Positions 51,622 to 60,674 of a stretch of DNA of 64,000 bases are shown piece after piece; positions within the stretch are counted from its first letter, which is position 1, and the number at the start of each line of letters is the position of its first letter. A program made the position numbers and the translations under genes. The notes beneath the pieces were generated by a model that did not search any database, had not been told where the DNA came from, and saw only the letters and a program-made list of their open reading frames with translations. The DNA comes from a gamma proteobacterium symbiont of Ctena orbiculata. GTDB taxonomy: Bacteria > Pseudomonadota > Gammaproteobacteria > Chromatiales > Chromatiaceae. The stretch lies in NCBI GenBank assembly GCA_003058525.1, contig QBVD01000046.1:104082-168081 (forward strand), read 5' to 3'.

Positions 51622-53357
51622 CGCCGGTCCCCCAAACGAGCCATCAGGGTATTATCCTCATGCCAGTGCTTGTCGGGAGGAATGTTCAACAATCTCAGAG
51701 CGCCGCTCATCACCCTTGAGAAGACCGGCCCGGCCACCAAACCGCCGTAATACTCCTTGCCTTTGGGTTCATCGATGAACACCGCCATCACCAGCCGGGG
51801 GTCGCCGGCCGGCGCGATACCGACAAAAAGGGAGAGATATTTATCCTCCGCATATCCCCCGGCCACCGATTTTTTTGCGGTCCCCGTCTTGCCGGCCACG
51901 CGATAACCGGGAACTGCGGCCAGAGGCGCCGTCCCCTCATTGGACACCACGGCCTCCAACATCTTGACCACTGTCCTGGCGGTACTCTTGCGCATCACCC
52001 TGACACCCTCCGCAGGCTGATCAAGCTTCAGCAGCGAGACCGGCATGCGCAAACCGTCATTGGCCAGCACCCCATAGGCCCTGGCAAGCTGCAACGGGGT
52101 CACGGAGAGCCCATAACCGAAGGAGAGGGTCGCCTGTTCAAAACTGGACCAATCGGAGAAGTGCGGCAGCCGGCCAGCGGACTCGCCGGGGAACTGACTA
52201 TAGGGACTCTCGCCGAAACCCAGGCTCGAAAAGAGTCTCCACAAGGTCTCAGGCTGCATCGACAGGGCAATCTTGCTCGCGCCCACATTGCTCGATTTAC
52301 GCAATACTGTCGCCACATCGATCATGCCGTAGTTTCGGTTATCCCTGACCAGATAGCGTCCCACCTTCATCTGGCCGGGGGAGACATCGATCGGCGTATT
52401 GGGCGTGAAACGCTCCAACTCCACTGCCGCCGCCACGGTGAACGGCTTGATGGTGGATCCGGGTTCGAAGACATCGGTTACCGCACGGTTGCGCAGACTG
52501 CTGGAGCGGCGGCCACGCATTGCATTTGGGTTGTATGACGGGCTGTTGACCATCGCCAGAATCTCACCGCTGCGGCTATCCAGGATCACCGCTGATCCCG
52601 ACCGCGCCTTATGCTTGCTCACCGCGGCCTTGAGTTCCCGGTAGGCGAGAAACTGCAGGCGCCGGTCGATACTGAGTTTCAGTTCCTTGCCGGGGAAGGG
52701 ACTGCGGATATTCTCCACCTGCTCAACCACGCGCCCCTTGCCATCCTTGATCACCCGCTTTGCACCGGCACTGCCGCTGAGCCACTCATCGTATGCCAGC
52801 TCTATCCCCTCCTGCCCCTGGTCATCGATATTGGTGAAGCCGACGATGTGCGACATCACCTCACCACTGGGATAGAAACGACGGTACTCGGAAAGCAGGT
52901 CGATCCCATCCAGCTCAAGGGCGTCCACCCGCTCCGCAATGTCGGGATTGACACGTCTTTTGAGATAGACAAACCCACGTTCACTGGAGAGTAACCTGCG
53001 CAGGCGATCAGGGTCGAGATTCAGGGTCGATGCAAGTGCACCGATGGTTTCGCTGTCGCCCTTGATGACCTTCGGGTTGGCGGCCACGCTTTTAACCGGG
53101 GTACTGATTGCCAGCGGCTCTCCATTACGATCTGCGATCATGCCCCGGCTGGCACTGACCGTCATGGTGCGCAGATAGCGCATCTCACCCTGTTCCTGCA
53201 GAAAAGCGGTCTCAAACACCTGACGATCGATGGATCGCCAGATCAGAGCAGCGAAAGCCAATCCGATTACCACAAGCACAGTAATACGTCGGGCACGATA
53301 ACTCGGTAGCCTGATGACTTCGGCTTGCTGGTTCTTTCTCTTCTTTCCGCCCGCCAT
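51618..53357 (-). CDS. ftsI: Penicillin-binding protein 3 (FtsI)
   Basis: The 579-residue septal transpeptidase has one N-terminal span (about 25-43), the dimerisation domain, and the penicillin-binding motifs STIK (in EPGSTIKPF), SSN (in KSSNVGAS) and KTGT (in VAGKTGTAKKS). It works with FtsW. It starts two bases after ftsL. Confidence 0.97.
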   Translation of the reverse strand: MAGGKKRKNQQAEVIRLPSYRARRITVLVVIGLAFAALIWRSIDRQVFETAFLQEQGEMRYLRTMTVSASRGMIADRNGEPLAISTPVKSVAANPKVIKGDSETIGALASTLNLDPDRLRRLLSSERGFVYLKRRVNPDIAERVDALELDGIDLLSEYRRFYPSGEVMSHIVGFTNIDDQGQEGIELAYDEWLSGSAGAKRVIKDGKGRVVEQVENIRSPFPGKELKLSIDRRLQFLAYRELKAAVSKHKARSGSAVILDSRSGEILAMVNSPSYNPNAMRGRRSSSLRNRAVTDVFEPGSTIKPFTVAAAVELERFTPNTPIDVSPGQMKVGRYLVRDNRNYGMIDVATVLRKSSNVGASKIALSMQPETLWRLFSSLGFGESPYSQFPGESAGRLPHFSDWSSFEQATLSFGYGLSVTPLQLARAYGVLANDGLRMPVSLLKLDQPAEGVRVMRKSTARTVVKMLEAVVSNEGTAPLAAVPGYRVAGKTGTAKKSVAGGYAEDKYLSLFVGIAPAGDPRLVMAVFIDEPKGKEYYGGLVAGPVFSRVMSGALRLLNIPPDKHWHEDNTLMARLGDRR

Positions 53358-53359
53358 GA

Positions 53360-53632
53360 TTAGCGCCTGATCACTACAACTTCATTAAATTGGGGCAGAT
53401 GCATTTTCAGTCTGTCCCGTGCTCTTTTTTCCACTTCCGAATGAGTCGCCAGGGTGCTCTCTTCCAATTGCAGACGCCCCCATTCGATGCCAATACGCTC
53501 CTTCTCCGCCTGTAGCTCCTGCAACACTACGAAATGTTTGCGGCTTAGATATTTGCTGTAGACAACAGCTATCGCCGATGCCAGCACCGCTGCCATCAAT
53601 ATCGCAAACAGTATGTGTCCGGTACGACTCAA
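53360..53632 (-). CDS. ftsL: Cell division protein FtsL
   Basis: The 90-residue protein has a short cytoplasmic tail, one span (about 7-26) and a leucine-zipper-like coiled coil, as in FtsL. It bridges FtsQ and FtsI with FtsB. It overlaps rsmH as ATGA and occupies the fixed position between rsmH and ftsI. Confidence 0.9.
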   Translation of the reverse strand: MSRTGHILFAILMAAVLASAIAVVYSKYLSRKHFVVLQELQAEKERIGIEWGRLQLEESTLATHSEVEKRARDRLKMHLPQFNEVVVIRR

Positions 53633-54558
53633 GAGAGTCGCTCCGCAACACGCAGCACCGCACTTCGAGCCCGCGGATTGGCTGCGGTTTCGTCATCACC
53701 CGGCCGTACCGCCTTGCCCACCAGACGCAGACGAGGCTGCATACTGTCCTTGGTGACCGGCACTCCCGGGGGATACCGATCGCCTTTCGCCTGATCACGC
53801 ATGAAGCGCTTTACGATCCGATCCTCCAGTGAGTGAAAACTGATCACCACCAATCGACCGCCGATCGCCAATACATCAATAACCGACTGCAGTGCTCTCT
53901 GCAGTGCATCCAACTCGCTGTTTATATAGATGCGTATCCCTTGAAAACTGCGCGTCGCCGGGTGCTTGCTCTTTTCCCATGCGGGATTGGCCCTGCTCAC
54001 AATTTCCGCCAATTGCAGCGTCGATGTAATAGGGTTTTGTGCTCTCGTTTCAACGATGGCCCGGGCAATCCGCTTCGCATGGCGCTCTTCGCCATAGGCC
54101 TTCAAGACCTCTGCGATCTGTTTCATCTCGGCCTGAGCCAACCACTCGGCCGCAGAGATGCCACTATCGGGATCCATACGCATATCCAAAGGCCCGTCCT
54201 TAGTGAAACTGAAACCGCGCTCAGCCTGATCCAACTGGGGGGAGGAAACCCCCAGGTCCAGCAGGATGCCGTTGACCCTTCCCATCAGCCCAGCCTGTTC
54301 AGACACCTCGGCCAGCATGGCGAAGCTCTCCTGTACGATTCGAAAGCGAGCATCCTGACCAAACATCTTCCTGCCAAAAGCTACCGCGTCCGGATCCCTG
54401 TCGATAGCCAGTAACTGCCCCCGCTCACCCAACGCATGCAAAATCTGACGACTGTGTCCGCCTCGACCGAAGGTAGCATCAAAATAGATACCGGCCGGGT
54501 CGATCTTCAGCGCCTCAATCGAGGGCTGAAGCAGCACTGAATTGTGGGCCTGCTTCAT
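53629..54558 (-). CDS. rsmH: 16S rRNA (cytosine-1402 N4) methyltransferase
   Basis: The ATG at 54558 overlaps the mraZ stop as TGATG and gives 309 residues; the 34 codons before it lie inside mraZ. It begins KQAHNSVLLQPSIEALK and has DATFGRGGHSRQIL, the SAM-binding IDRDPDAV, GILLDLGVSSPQLD and VVISFHSLEDRIVKRFM. It modifies the ribosomal P site. Confidence 0.97.
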   Translation of the reverse strand: MKQAHNSVLLQPSIEALKIDPAGIYFDATFGRGGHSRQILHALGERGQLLAIDRDPDAVAFGRKMFGQDARFRIVQESFAMLAEVSEQAGLMGRVNGILLDLGVSSPQLDQAERGFSFTKDGPLDMRMDPDSGISAAEWLAQAEMKQIAEVLKAYGEERHAKRIARAIVETRAQNPITSTLQLAEIVSRANPAWEKSKHPATRSFQGIRIYINSELDALQRALQSVIDVLAIGGRLVVISFHSLEDRIVKRFMRDQAKGDRYPPGVPVTKDSMQPRLRLVGKAVRPGDDETAANPRARSAVLRVAERLS

Positions 54559-55013
54559 CAGATTGAGAGTGACTTGAACTCTTCCGGCAGATCGAGCTTG
54601 TTGATATCCACCTTCGCCAGCTGAGCCTCCTGCCGGCTGTTCCAAGCTGTCTCGTCCCACAACTCAAACTTGTTTATTTGACCCACCAGGGCAACCTTTT
54701 TGTTGAGGTCGGCAAATCGTCGCAACTCCTGTGGAAGCAGGATCCTGCCCTGGCTGTCCATATCGATTTCATGTGCGTTACCGATATAGAGCCGCTGCAG
54801 AAACCGCGCGGTCTCATCGAATGACGGCAGCGACCTGAGCTTCTCTTCAATCTCGAGCCAGGTGGGTTTGGGATAGATCAGCAGGCAGTGATCCTTGTCG
54901 ACGGTGATCACCAACTCGGCACTACAGGCAGCCACAAGCTGTTCGCGATACTTTGTCGGTATCGCAAGCCGCCCCTTGGCATCCAGATTGAGTGATGAAA
55001 TCCCGCGAAACAA
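54558..55013 (-). CDS. mraZ: Transcriptional regulator MraZ
   Basis: The 151-residue protein has two AbrB-like SpoVT repeats, FRGISSLNLDAKGRLAIPTKYR and the second centred on IDMDSQGRILLPQELR (numbers about 1-45 and 80-120). It is the first gene of the dcw cluster and represses its own promoter by binding repeats just upstream, which are visible here. Confidence 0.96.
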   Translation of the reverse strand: MFRGISSLNLDAKGRLAIPTKYREQLVAACSAELVITVDKDHCLLIYPKPTWLEIEEKLRSLPSFDETARFLQRLYIGNAHEIDMDSQGRILLPQELRRFADLNKKVALVGQINKFELWDETAWNSRQEAQLAKVDINKLDLPEEFKSLSI

Positions 55014-55040
55014 GTCAGCGCCCCTTTGATGGATCGATTT

Positions 55041-55075
55041 TCCCTAATTTTCCACATTCTTCCACTTCAACCCAT
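55041..55075 (-). promoter_or_regulatory. MraZ-binding repeats upstream of mraZ
   Basis: On the minus strand ATGGG, GTGGA, GTGGA and AGGGA recur every ten bases (plus-strand positions 55071, 55061, 55051 and 55041), matching the five-base motif plus five-base spacer of known MraZ sites. The first overlaps the -10 element. Confidence 0.8.
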
Positions 55076-55103
55076 ATTAGGACCCTATACACTACCTTGT
55101 CAA
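55074..55103 (-). promoter_or_regulatory. Promoter of the dcw cluster (Pmra)
   Basis: A perfect TTGACA (plus-strand 55098-55103) and TAATAT (55074-55079) are separated by 18 bases. They lead into the MraZ repeats and then mraZ. Confidence 0.8.
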
Positions 55104-55277
55104 GGTAAAGAACGTGAAAACTCTTTGCTGCTCAGTGGCTTAGGCGAGCAATTAAAAGCACTGACAAGAACCGGCTAACCACTTTAAATACAGCAATATG
55201 ACATTCAAACCTAAAGTGATTTATTAAGAAATGGAGATGAATCCCCCCAGAGAGTGGAGGAATGTGGAGACAAAAGC

Positions 55278-55642
55278 GGGAGCCAGCCTGTAAGCCGGGT
55301 TCTGTCGAGGACAGTCATTCATCTGGGATGTGTGTCACCACACACCTCAAGCAACCTACCCAGGGACAGTGTGGGCCGCACTCGATATGCACCATGGCAC
55401 ATCCGTCCCTCTATTTGGTCTTGCTCCGGGTGGGGTTTACCCTGCCAGCGCTGTTACCAGCGATGCGGTGCGCTCTTACCGCACCATTTCACCCTTACCA
55501 ACAGCCGAGGCCATTGGCGGTATATTTTCTGTGGCACTTTCCGTAGGCTTGCGCCTCCCAGGCGTTACCTGGCACCCTGCCCGCCGGAGCCCGGACTTTC
55601 CTCTGCATCATGCTCGACACAGCGACTGTCCGGCCGACTCCC
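55278..55642 (-). ncRNA. rnpB: RNase P RNA, class A
   Basis: The minus strand carries the conserved RNase P elements in order: GGACAGTCGC near the 5' end, GAGGAAAGTCCGGGCTCC, GGGTGCCAGGTAACGCCTGG, GGTAAGGGTGAAA, TGGTGCGGTAAGAGCGCACC, ACCCGGAGCAAGACCAAATA, TAGGTTGCTTGAG and AGATGAATGACTGTC with ACAGAACCCGGCTTA at the 3' end. Helix P1 closes between GGGAGTCGGCC (5') and GGCTGGCTCCC (3'), which sets the ends to within a few bases. The RNA is the catalytic part of RNase P for tRNA 5' maturation. No other tRNA-processing gene is adjacent. Confidence 0.96.
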
Positions 55643-55649
55643 TGGCCTC

Positions 55650-55678
55650 ACTTTAGGGTGTATTCGCCCGCCTGACAA
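55650..55678 (-). promoter_or_regulatory. Promoter of rnpB
   Basis: TTGTCA (plus-strand 55673-55678) and TAAAGT (55650-55655) are spaced by 17 bases, with the 5' end of the RNA about eight bases after the -10. Confidence 0.6.
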
Positions 55679-55866
55679 GCTACCTCTGCTAAACACAACC
55701 CTGCAGCTCAAAACATATGTCCTTGTTTGAATTGCGAATTCGCAATGCAGCCACTTAAAAAAAGCCTAATCTGCCGACATCATAGGTGATGACCCATGCA
55801 TCCCAAAGGCATCGGCTTTGGCTTGAAGTTGTAACGGTATACCGAGAGTAGTTGAGAGGTAAAACC

Positions 55867-55965
55867 ATGAAAATGCCAAATAATCCCCTGCTATCCATCG
55901 ATACGCTTGTCCTGGCTGCGGCAAGTATCTGGGCGGTCTTTGTGCTGATCAGTCTTATCGTCTGA
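55867..55965 (+). CDS. Unknown 32-residue single-span membrane peptide
   Basis: The ATG at 55867 follows GAGAGGT by six bases and encodes MKMPNNPLLSIDTL and then a hydrophobic segment ending in Val, about 20 residues long, so a single membrane span fills most of the peptide. The size and the good ribosome site resemble regulatory or accessory small membrane proteins. I do not recognise it. The 346 bases after it (55966-56311) hold an inverted repeat but no gene. Confidence 0.5.
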   Translation: MKMPNNPLLSIDTLVLAAASIWAVFVLISLIV

Positions 55966-55994
55966 TCCAACACAACACCACCGCCCTACTCTCG

Positions 55995-56018
55995 ATCGAT
56001 AAGGAATGACTTATCGAT
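55995..56018. repeat. Perfect inverted repeat after the small membrane peptide gene
   Basis: ATCGATAAG-GAATGA-CTTATCGAT is a nine-base-pair palindrome with a six-base spacer and no T-run. It could be an operator or an RNA hairpin. Confidence 0.6.
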
Positions 56019-56311
56019 GGATGGTCATTGCACCGTCAACTTTCCTCCCCCACCCGTAAAGACCTGAAGCATAGAGACATTCGAGATCTCAGTACTGTAC
56101 CCCCGGCAACGCGACCTCAACCGTTGTGATGGCAACAATTTCTCCTCATTTGGCCACAATTTCCGCTACACTACGCAGATAAAAGCGTCTTCTACGAATA
56201 GTTGACATCTATCCAGAAACGGATCCAGGGCACCAAGCGGAAGACCGATGACGGCACATCATCACTTGTCGTTTCCCGACGGCGCATACAAAGCAGCACC
56301 CGACCAGTCAC

Positions 56312-56845
56312 ATGACAGACAAACGAAGTAGCGACAAATCCGGCAAAACCCCCAAGAAACCGCCCAAGCGGCCTGCCCGTGACTATTCAGCACTACCGCC
56401 ACGACCGATCACCCTGAAGCATCGCAACAAAAAGAAGTCGGCCAGCAATACAAAAAAGAGCAGCGCCAACAAAATGCCATCTACAGCATCCAGAAAAAAG
56501 CCGCCATCAAAGAAAGCTGTCCCACGAGTGAAAAAAAAGCCCGCCAATCAGTGGCTGCTGAAAGGGATATCCGAAACAACTAGGCAATATGCCCAAGAGG
56601 AGGCCGACCGTCAGGGTGTACCTATCGAAAAATGGATCGAGCAGTTGATTTTGAGCCACCAGCGGTCAGCGGCCAGCAGCCAGTATGCACCTTACGAATC
56701 GCATACGGATGACGAGCGGGAAGAGATCACCGAGACCTTACACGCCATAGAGCAACGCCTGGATAAGATCGAGGAGCAGAAGGGGTTCTGGAGGCGGTTC
56801 TGGGAGCAGGTGAAGGAACAGGCCAAGCCGCCAGAAAAAGATTAG
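56312..56845 (+). CDS. Lys/Pro-rich protein with a PodJ-like motif
   Basis: The 177-residue protein has a long basic, Lys/Pro/Ser-rich N-terminal half (residues 1-100) and then WLLKGISETTRQYAQEEADR leading to QGVPIEKWIEQLI (about 102-134). This motif resembles the conserved N-terminal element of PodJ-type polarity proteins and an RHH-like helix pair. A coiled coil (about 150-165) and a Trp-rich amphipathic end (GFWRRFWEQVKEQ) follow. The function is not known; the basic half could bind nucleic acid or the cell envelope. Confidence 0.7.
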   Translation: MTDKRSSDKSGKTPKKPPKRPARDYSALPPRPITLKHRNKKKSASNTKKSSANKMPSTASRKKPPSKKAVPRVKKKPANQWLLKGISETTRQYAQEEADRQGVPIEKWIEQLILSHQRSAASSQYAPYESHTDDEREEITETLHAIEQRLDKIEEQKGFWRRFWEQVKEQAKPPEKD

Positions 56846-56890
56846 TTACCTTCAGCATAATACTGCTTACCTTCTGTTTTTAGTCGATTC

Positions 56891-58867
56891 TCAAGTGGCA
56901 AACACCCGAACCTGATAGGCGGCCAGTGATAGCCTGACCGTTCCCCCGTCATTTCGTTCCAGAGGCGCGCAGTGTTGCGGTGGCGCGATCTCCTGAATTG
57001 CATCCAAATCCATCCAGTGCCATGACAGATTGAACCGGGCATAGGATTGCGGCCCGATGTTGCCGATCACAACGACCTGGCCGGTGGCGCCCGGCGCAGC
57101 ACCTTTGGTACGGCAATAGGCGAACACCCTGGCGCCGTTGTTGCGGTCGAAATCTGGATGGAAATAGAAGAATGTTGTTTCGTTGCGCGTCAACGCCGGG
57201 TGCTCGGTGCGGAGTGCAATCAACTCGGCGACCTTGTGCCACAAGTCACGGTTGTTGGGTGAGGCATCGAGCCGTTGCCAGTCCACCGGATCGGACATCT
57301 TCAAACGCCAGTTGGTATGGTCCAGGTCGTGCACGTCACCGAACTCGTCACCGGCCAGGATCATGGGTATACCAACGGATGTCATCAACAGAGAGAAGGC
57401 GCTGCGCAGGCGCTCCAGGGCCAGGCCATGGAGAAAGCGCTGCTCATCGTCGGCGCCGCTCTCCAGATGATCGGTGACCCAGCGGATATCGTCCACTGTG
57501 CCGCGATATCCCCGCTCATCCAACAGCGGCGCCAGGAGGTAGTTCATGATGCGTTTCTCCTCCTCCTGCTCCACGTCGTGGGATGTCAGGTAGTTGACCG
57601 CCTGGGAGAGATCGTAAAAACCGGGCTCCGCCCGACGACTCCAGTCATTCCAGGTCCGGCTGCCGGTGACCATCCAAAGGATACGCTCCCGCCGGGACGG
57701 TTCTCCCCATTCGGTATGGAGATGGTCGGAAAAGGCACCGCGCAGCTCATCCCGATAGGCGAAGTTCCACATCGAGTCGGTGACCTTGCGGCCATTGGGA
57801 TTCTCCTCCCGTCGATGGGTGATCACCGCCCGACGCCAGGAGTCCTCGGCAATCACCAGAAACGGCCGCCCGGGAAAGGCCTGTTGATGGACATGCCAGA
57901 CGTGATCGCGAAACTGCTGGATGAACAACCAGTGGTTGATCCCCTTGAACTCATCGATTCTGAAACCGTCGGCGTGATACTCGGTGATCAGGTACTCGGC
58001 CATGTGTAGATGAAAATCCCGTGCCGGGGTTCGGTCATTTTCATCCGGCCAGTAGCGGAACAACCTGGCACCATAATCCTCACCCCGGTGCGAACGCTCC
58101 TCATCCTCATTGGAGAGGAAATATCGGCCATAGTCGAGCTGCGCCAGGGGACAGTTGCGGGCGTGATTCATCACCACATCAAAGATCACCCGGATACCTC
58201 GCCGATGACAATGTTTAACGAAGAATTTGAGCTCCACCGGCAGCCCCATGTCGATGTCCGGGACGAAAAAGAAACGGGTGCCATAGCCCCAATTGAGGGT
58301 ATCCGGCGAATCCTGCACCGGTAGCAGTTCGATGGCGTTGATACCCAGGGTCTTGAGCCGGTCGAGATGGGCGAACACCACCTTCTCGAAGGTGCCGAGC
58401 CCCACCTGGCGCGCCTTCTCCGGCGCGCTCTCCATCCAGCGCATCGGCATCTCGTAGATAACCAGTTGGTGGTTGTTGCGCAGCTCATTTCCATCAGTGA
58501 ATTCATCATCCCAGCTGAACGGCTGTTGCCAACGCCGGCCATCACGGATCTGAAACACCCCCCGGTAGCCGCCGAAGCGGGTAATATGGACGGCATAGGG
58601 ATCGGCGATGGGGGTATCGGCTGCGCCATCCTTGATGAACTCGTACTCGTAGTCGCCATCCTCCAGACCCAGAGCGTCGAGATCGATCTCGAACCAACCC
58701 GATTCGCCGGCTACAGCGGTCAGCGCTTCACGGCGCCAGGCTTGAGGATCGTATCGGTCGCGCTGCAGAATGTCGGCAAAGCGAATTTCGACATGACTGT
58801 CGGCGGTGGCGGGTATCCGCAGGTGAGAGGCTATTCCTGATCCTTGGTGGTGGTTATGGTTCGGCAT
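56891..58867 (-). CDS. GH13-family alpha-glucan enzyme
   Basis: The 658-residue protein has an N-terminal CBM48-like beta domain (about 15-110) and an alpha-amylase barrel with the four GH13 regions: DVVMNH (230-235), GFRID with nucleophile Asp305, VIAED with acid/base Glu341, and SHD with transition-state Asp431. A C-terminal beta domain follows. This plan fits glycogen-branching or debranching and related enzymes. Its exact reaction cannot be read from sequence, and no glg or tre genes are adjacent. It stands alone, convergent with the 177-residue gene. Confidence 0.85.
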   Translation of the reverse strand: MPNHNHHQGSGIASHLRIPATADSHVEIRFADILQRDRYDPQAWRREALTAVAGESGWFEIDLDALGLEDGDYEYEFIKDGAADTPIADPYAVHITRFGGYRGVFQIRDGRRWQQPFSWDDEFTDGNELRNNHQLVIYEMPMRWMESAPEKARQVGLGTFEKVVFAHLDRLKTLGINAIELLPVQDSPDTLNWGYGTRFFFVPDIDMGLPVELKFFVKHCHRRGIRVIFDVVMNHARNCPLAQLDYGRYFLSNEDEERSHRGEDYGARLFRYWPDENDRTPARDFHLHMAEYLITEYHADGFRIDEFKGINHWLFIQQFRDHVWHVHQQAFPGRPFLVIAEDSWRRAVITHRREENPNGRKVTDSMWNFAYRDELRGAFSDHLHTEWGEPSRRERILWMVTGSRTWNDWSRRAEPGFYDLSQAVNYLTSHDVEQEEEKRIMNYLLAPLLDERGYRGTVDDIRWVTDHLESGADDEQRFLHGLALERLRSAFSLLMTSVGIPMILAGDEFGDVHDLDHTNWRLKMSDPVDWQRLDASPNNRDLWHKVAELIALRTEHPALTRNETTFFYFHPDFDRNNGARVFAYCRTKGAAPGATGQVVVIGNIGPQSYARFNLSWHWMDLDAIQEIAPPQHCAPLERNDGGTVRLSLAAYQVRVFAT

Positions 58868-58896
58868 GTTGTCCCTTCATCCCAAATGCAGTTTAT

Positions 58897-58932
58897 TAGG
58901 GCCTGTCAACACTAATCCGATAGGCTCTGCTG
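58897..58932. repeat. Solo MITE left end
   Basis: TAGGGCCTGTCAACACTAAT and the following CCGATAGGCTCTGCTG match the 36-base left end of the intact copy at all but a few positions. No right end is found nearby, so it is a remnant. Confidence 0.75.
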
Positions 58933-59028
58933 CATGAGAGTGTAGCCGCTTATCGATAGAATAAAAGCCCACAATCAACCAAGTTACGCAAACACCAAGG
59001 CAGCATTTATATCAATGGTCTGGGCCTC

Positions 59029-59056
59029 TCGTTCCCATGCATGAGCGTGGGAACGA
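59029..59056. repeat. Palindrome of the GTTCCCACGC-TGGGAAC type
   Basis: TCGTTCCCA and TGGGAACGA form a nine-base-pair stem around TGCATGAGCG. Similar palindromes occur as dispersed intergenic repeats in many gammaproteobacteria. Confidence 0.6.
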
Positions 59057-59084
59057 TATCGGGTAACGACGAGCACTGAAACGG

Positions 59085-60239
59085 CTAGTACAGATCATTC
59101 AACGTCGTTCTTAGCAGCTTGGTAAAACGTTGCGTGTCACGCGCCCCATCACTACGATAGGCCAGCACGCTTTCACCATCGAGCAGCTCAACCAGACGCT
59201 GCTCAGTCTTGACAGCATCCGCATTAGTAACAGGCAGCGCGGAGATTTTCTCAAGTGCATCGTACTGGCCGACAAGAATGGTTCTTTGACGATATTTTTC
59301 CCTTAGATTTTCCAACTCCCAGAGCAGACCCTCCCCCGGGCTGGAAACGTCGATCAAGATCACAGCAGAAACATCGGCGAACTGCCTGACAACCGCTTGC
59401 CATATGGCCGAGTTGACACGTACCACCACCAGGCGCGGTGCAAATATCTTTCTGCTCAACTTCAGCACGTTGTCTATCACTGGCTTGATCTGACTCGCAT
59501 CACCTATCTTTTTGGATTGATTCTCTTCGGCCTTTTTATACGAGCTAAACGATCGCCACGAAAACAGCACCCCGGCTCCCAGGAAAGCGACCAGCATCAT
59601 AACCAGGCCGCCGACGATCAATCCCAAGATTATGGTCATCACGAAAAGACCGATTATTTGACCGATGAACTCTTTGACACCACCCCCACGATTGTTTGTC
59701 CGCAAGTCACCAACGATATCCCCTATGTAGTCTGTGAATCCGCCACCAAACAACCAGAGCAAACCTGTAACGATCGCAGCCAGTAAAATCCATCGCAAAA
59801 AACCGAGGATTCTTCCCTGGGTCTCAATACCGAGAACCGGCGCGACCTCATTGTCATCCAGAGTCACCAGGCGCCATCGCTGCCCCATGGCGGATGCCGC
59901 CGCAAAACTCAGTGCCTCGGTTGCCTCGTCATAGCCAAAACGGCGCAGAAAAAGCACCAGCCGCCTGCGACCCCGAATCAACCTGAGACCCAATGTCAGA
60001 CCGACAACGGCAATCACCGCAGCAATGAGAAAGACAACAGCCTGATCCGATTCCATGTCAGGGAAATCAGCATTGTGCGACAGGATCGATACAATAACGG
60101 CAATGACAAACATGAGCGGAAGACTCGATGCCGCGAGACCTGCCACGAAGAAAAGAGCTCCGAGCAGTTGGGTCAGTTTACGACGGATGTTGCGAAAAAA
60201 ACCATGCCGCGCGGGAGTTGTGATGATATGGAATGACAT
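59085..60239 (-). CDS. Membrane protein with a possible TIR-like fold split by membrane segments
   Basis: The 384-residue protein has two N-terminal spans (about 24-52 and 66-87), a cytoplasmic stretch RRRLVLFLRRFGYDEATEAL (91-110) with RWRLVTLDDNEV, two more spans (about 145-166 and 190-226) and a second cytoplasmic part with SAIWQAVVRQFADVSAVILI, then SSPGEGLLWELENL (Glu308, Glu310). Parts one and two read as the strand-helix halves of a TIR-like fold, with a Glu where TIR NADases have their catalytic one. I know of no described family of this shape. It is divergent from the GAF/TIR-like gene. Confidence 0.55.
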   Translation of the reverse strand: MSFHIITTPARHGFFRNIRRKLTQLLGALFFVAGLAASSLPLMFVIAVIVSILSHNADFPDMESDQAVVFLIAAVIAVVGLTLGLRLIRGRRRLVLFLRRFGYDEATEALSFAAASAMGQRWRLVTLDDNEVAPVLGIETQGRILGFLRWILLAAIVTGLLWLFGGGFTDYIGDIVGDLRTNNRGGGVKEFIGQIIGLFVMTIILGLIVGGLVMMLVAFLGAGVLFSWRSFSSYKKAEENQSKKIGDASQIKPVIDNVLKLSRKIFAPRLVVVRVNSAIWQAVVRQFADVSAVILIDVSSPGEGLLWELENLREKYRQRTILVGQYDALEKISALPVTNADAVKTEQRLVELLDGESVLAYRSDGARDTQRFTKLLRTTLNDLY

Positions 60240-60674
60240 AAAAGTCCATTTTCAGTTTTATAAATGAATTCGGTATTCCACAGGAAACCGGGTTTGAGTG
60301 CAATTCATCCTTATTTCGGCAATCCATTCCCAACATACCCCACATACCACCCCTAACCACTACCCAACTGATCAGACTCACCTTACATGCCTGATGCTAC
60401 GGTGCGGCTGAAGAAAACCATCAATAAAACCGGGTCAGAGAGTAATGCGCCATCTCCCCCATGACCAGCACAAGGTGATATATAGAGTATCAACGATCGA
60501 CATTGTTGGATTATTTCTCGTTATCACACTCCTATCCGGAACGAGACGAGATGGAGCAAAGTATCTCTATCTTTGGCTTCATGATGATTTGGTAAACTAC
60601 AATATTGTTATAGTTGGTACGAATCTCAATAATCAAAAAGTTATATCAATACAGAATAAAATATCGAGGCAGTC
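60240..60674. other. AT-rich divergent promoter region between the two TIR-like genes
   Basis: The stretch is much richer in A and T than its surroundings, especially 60460-60670. It holds the promoters of both divergent genes and a possible small open frame (see next entry). No terminator is evident. Confidence 0.6.

Noticed and set aside
55254..55268. Two GTGGA units ten bases apart on the plus strand near the 3' end of rnpB, like the MraZ repeats
   Set aside because: Only two units are present and there is no promoter or gene that they could control; chance is likely.
55254..55730. Overlapping plus-strand frames of 94-158 codons across 55254-55730
   Set aside because: They lie antisense to the RNase P RNA, whose conserved sequence explains the whole stretch.
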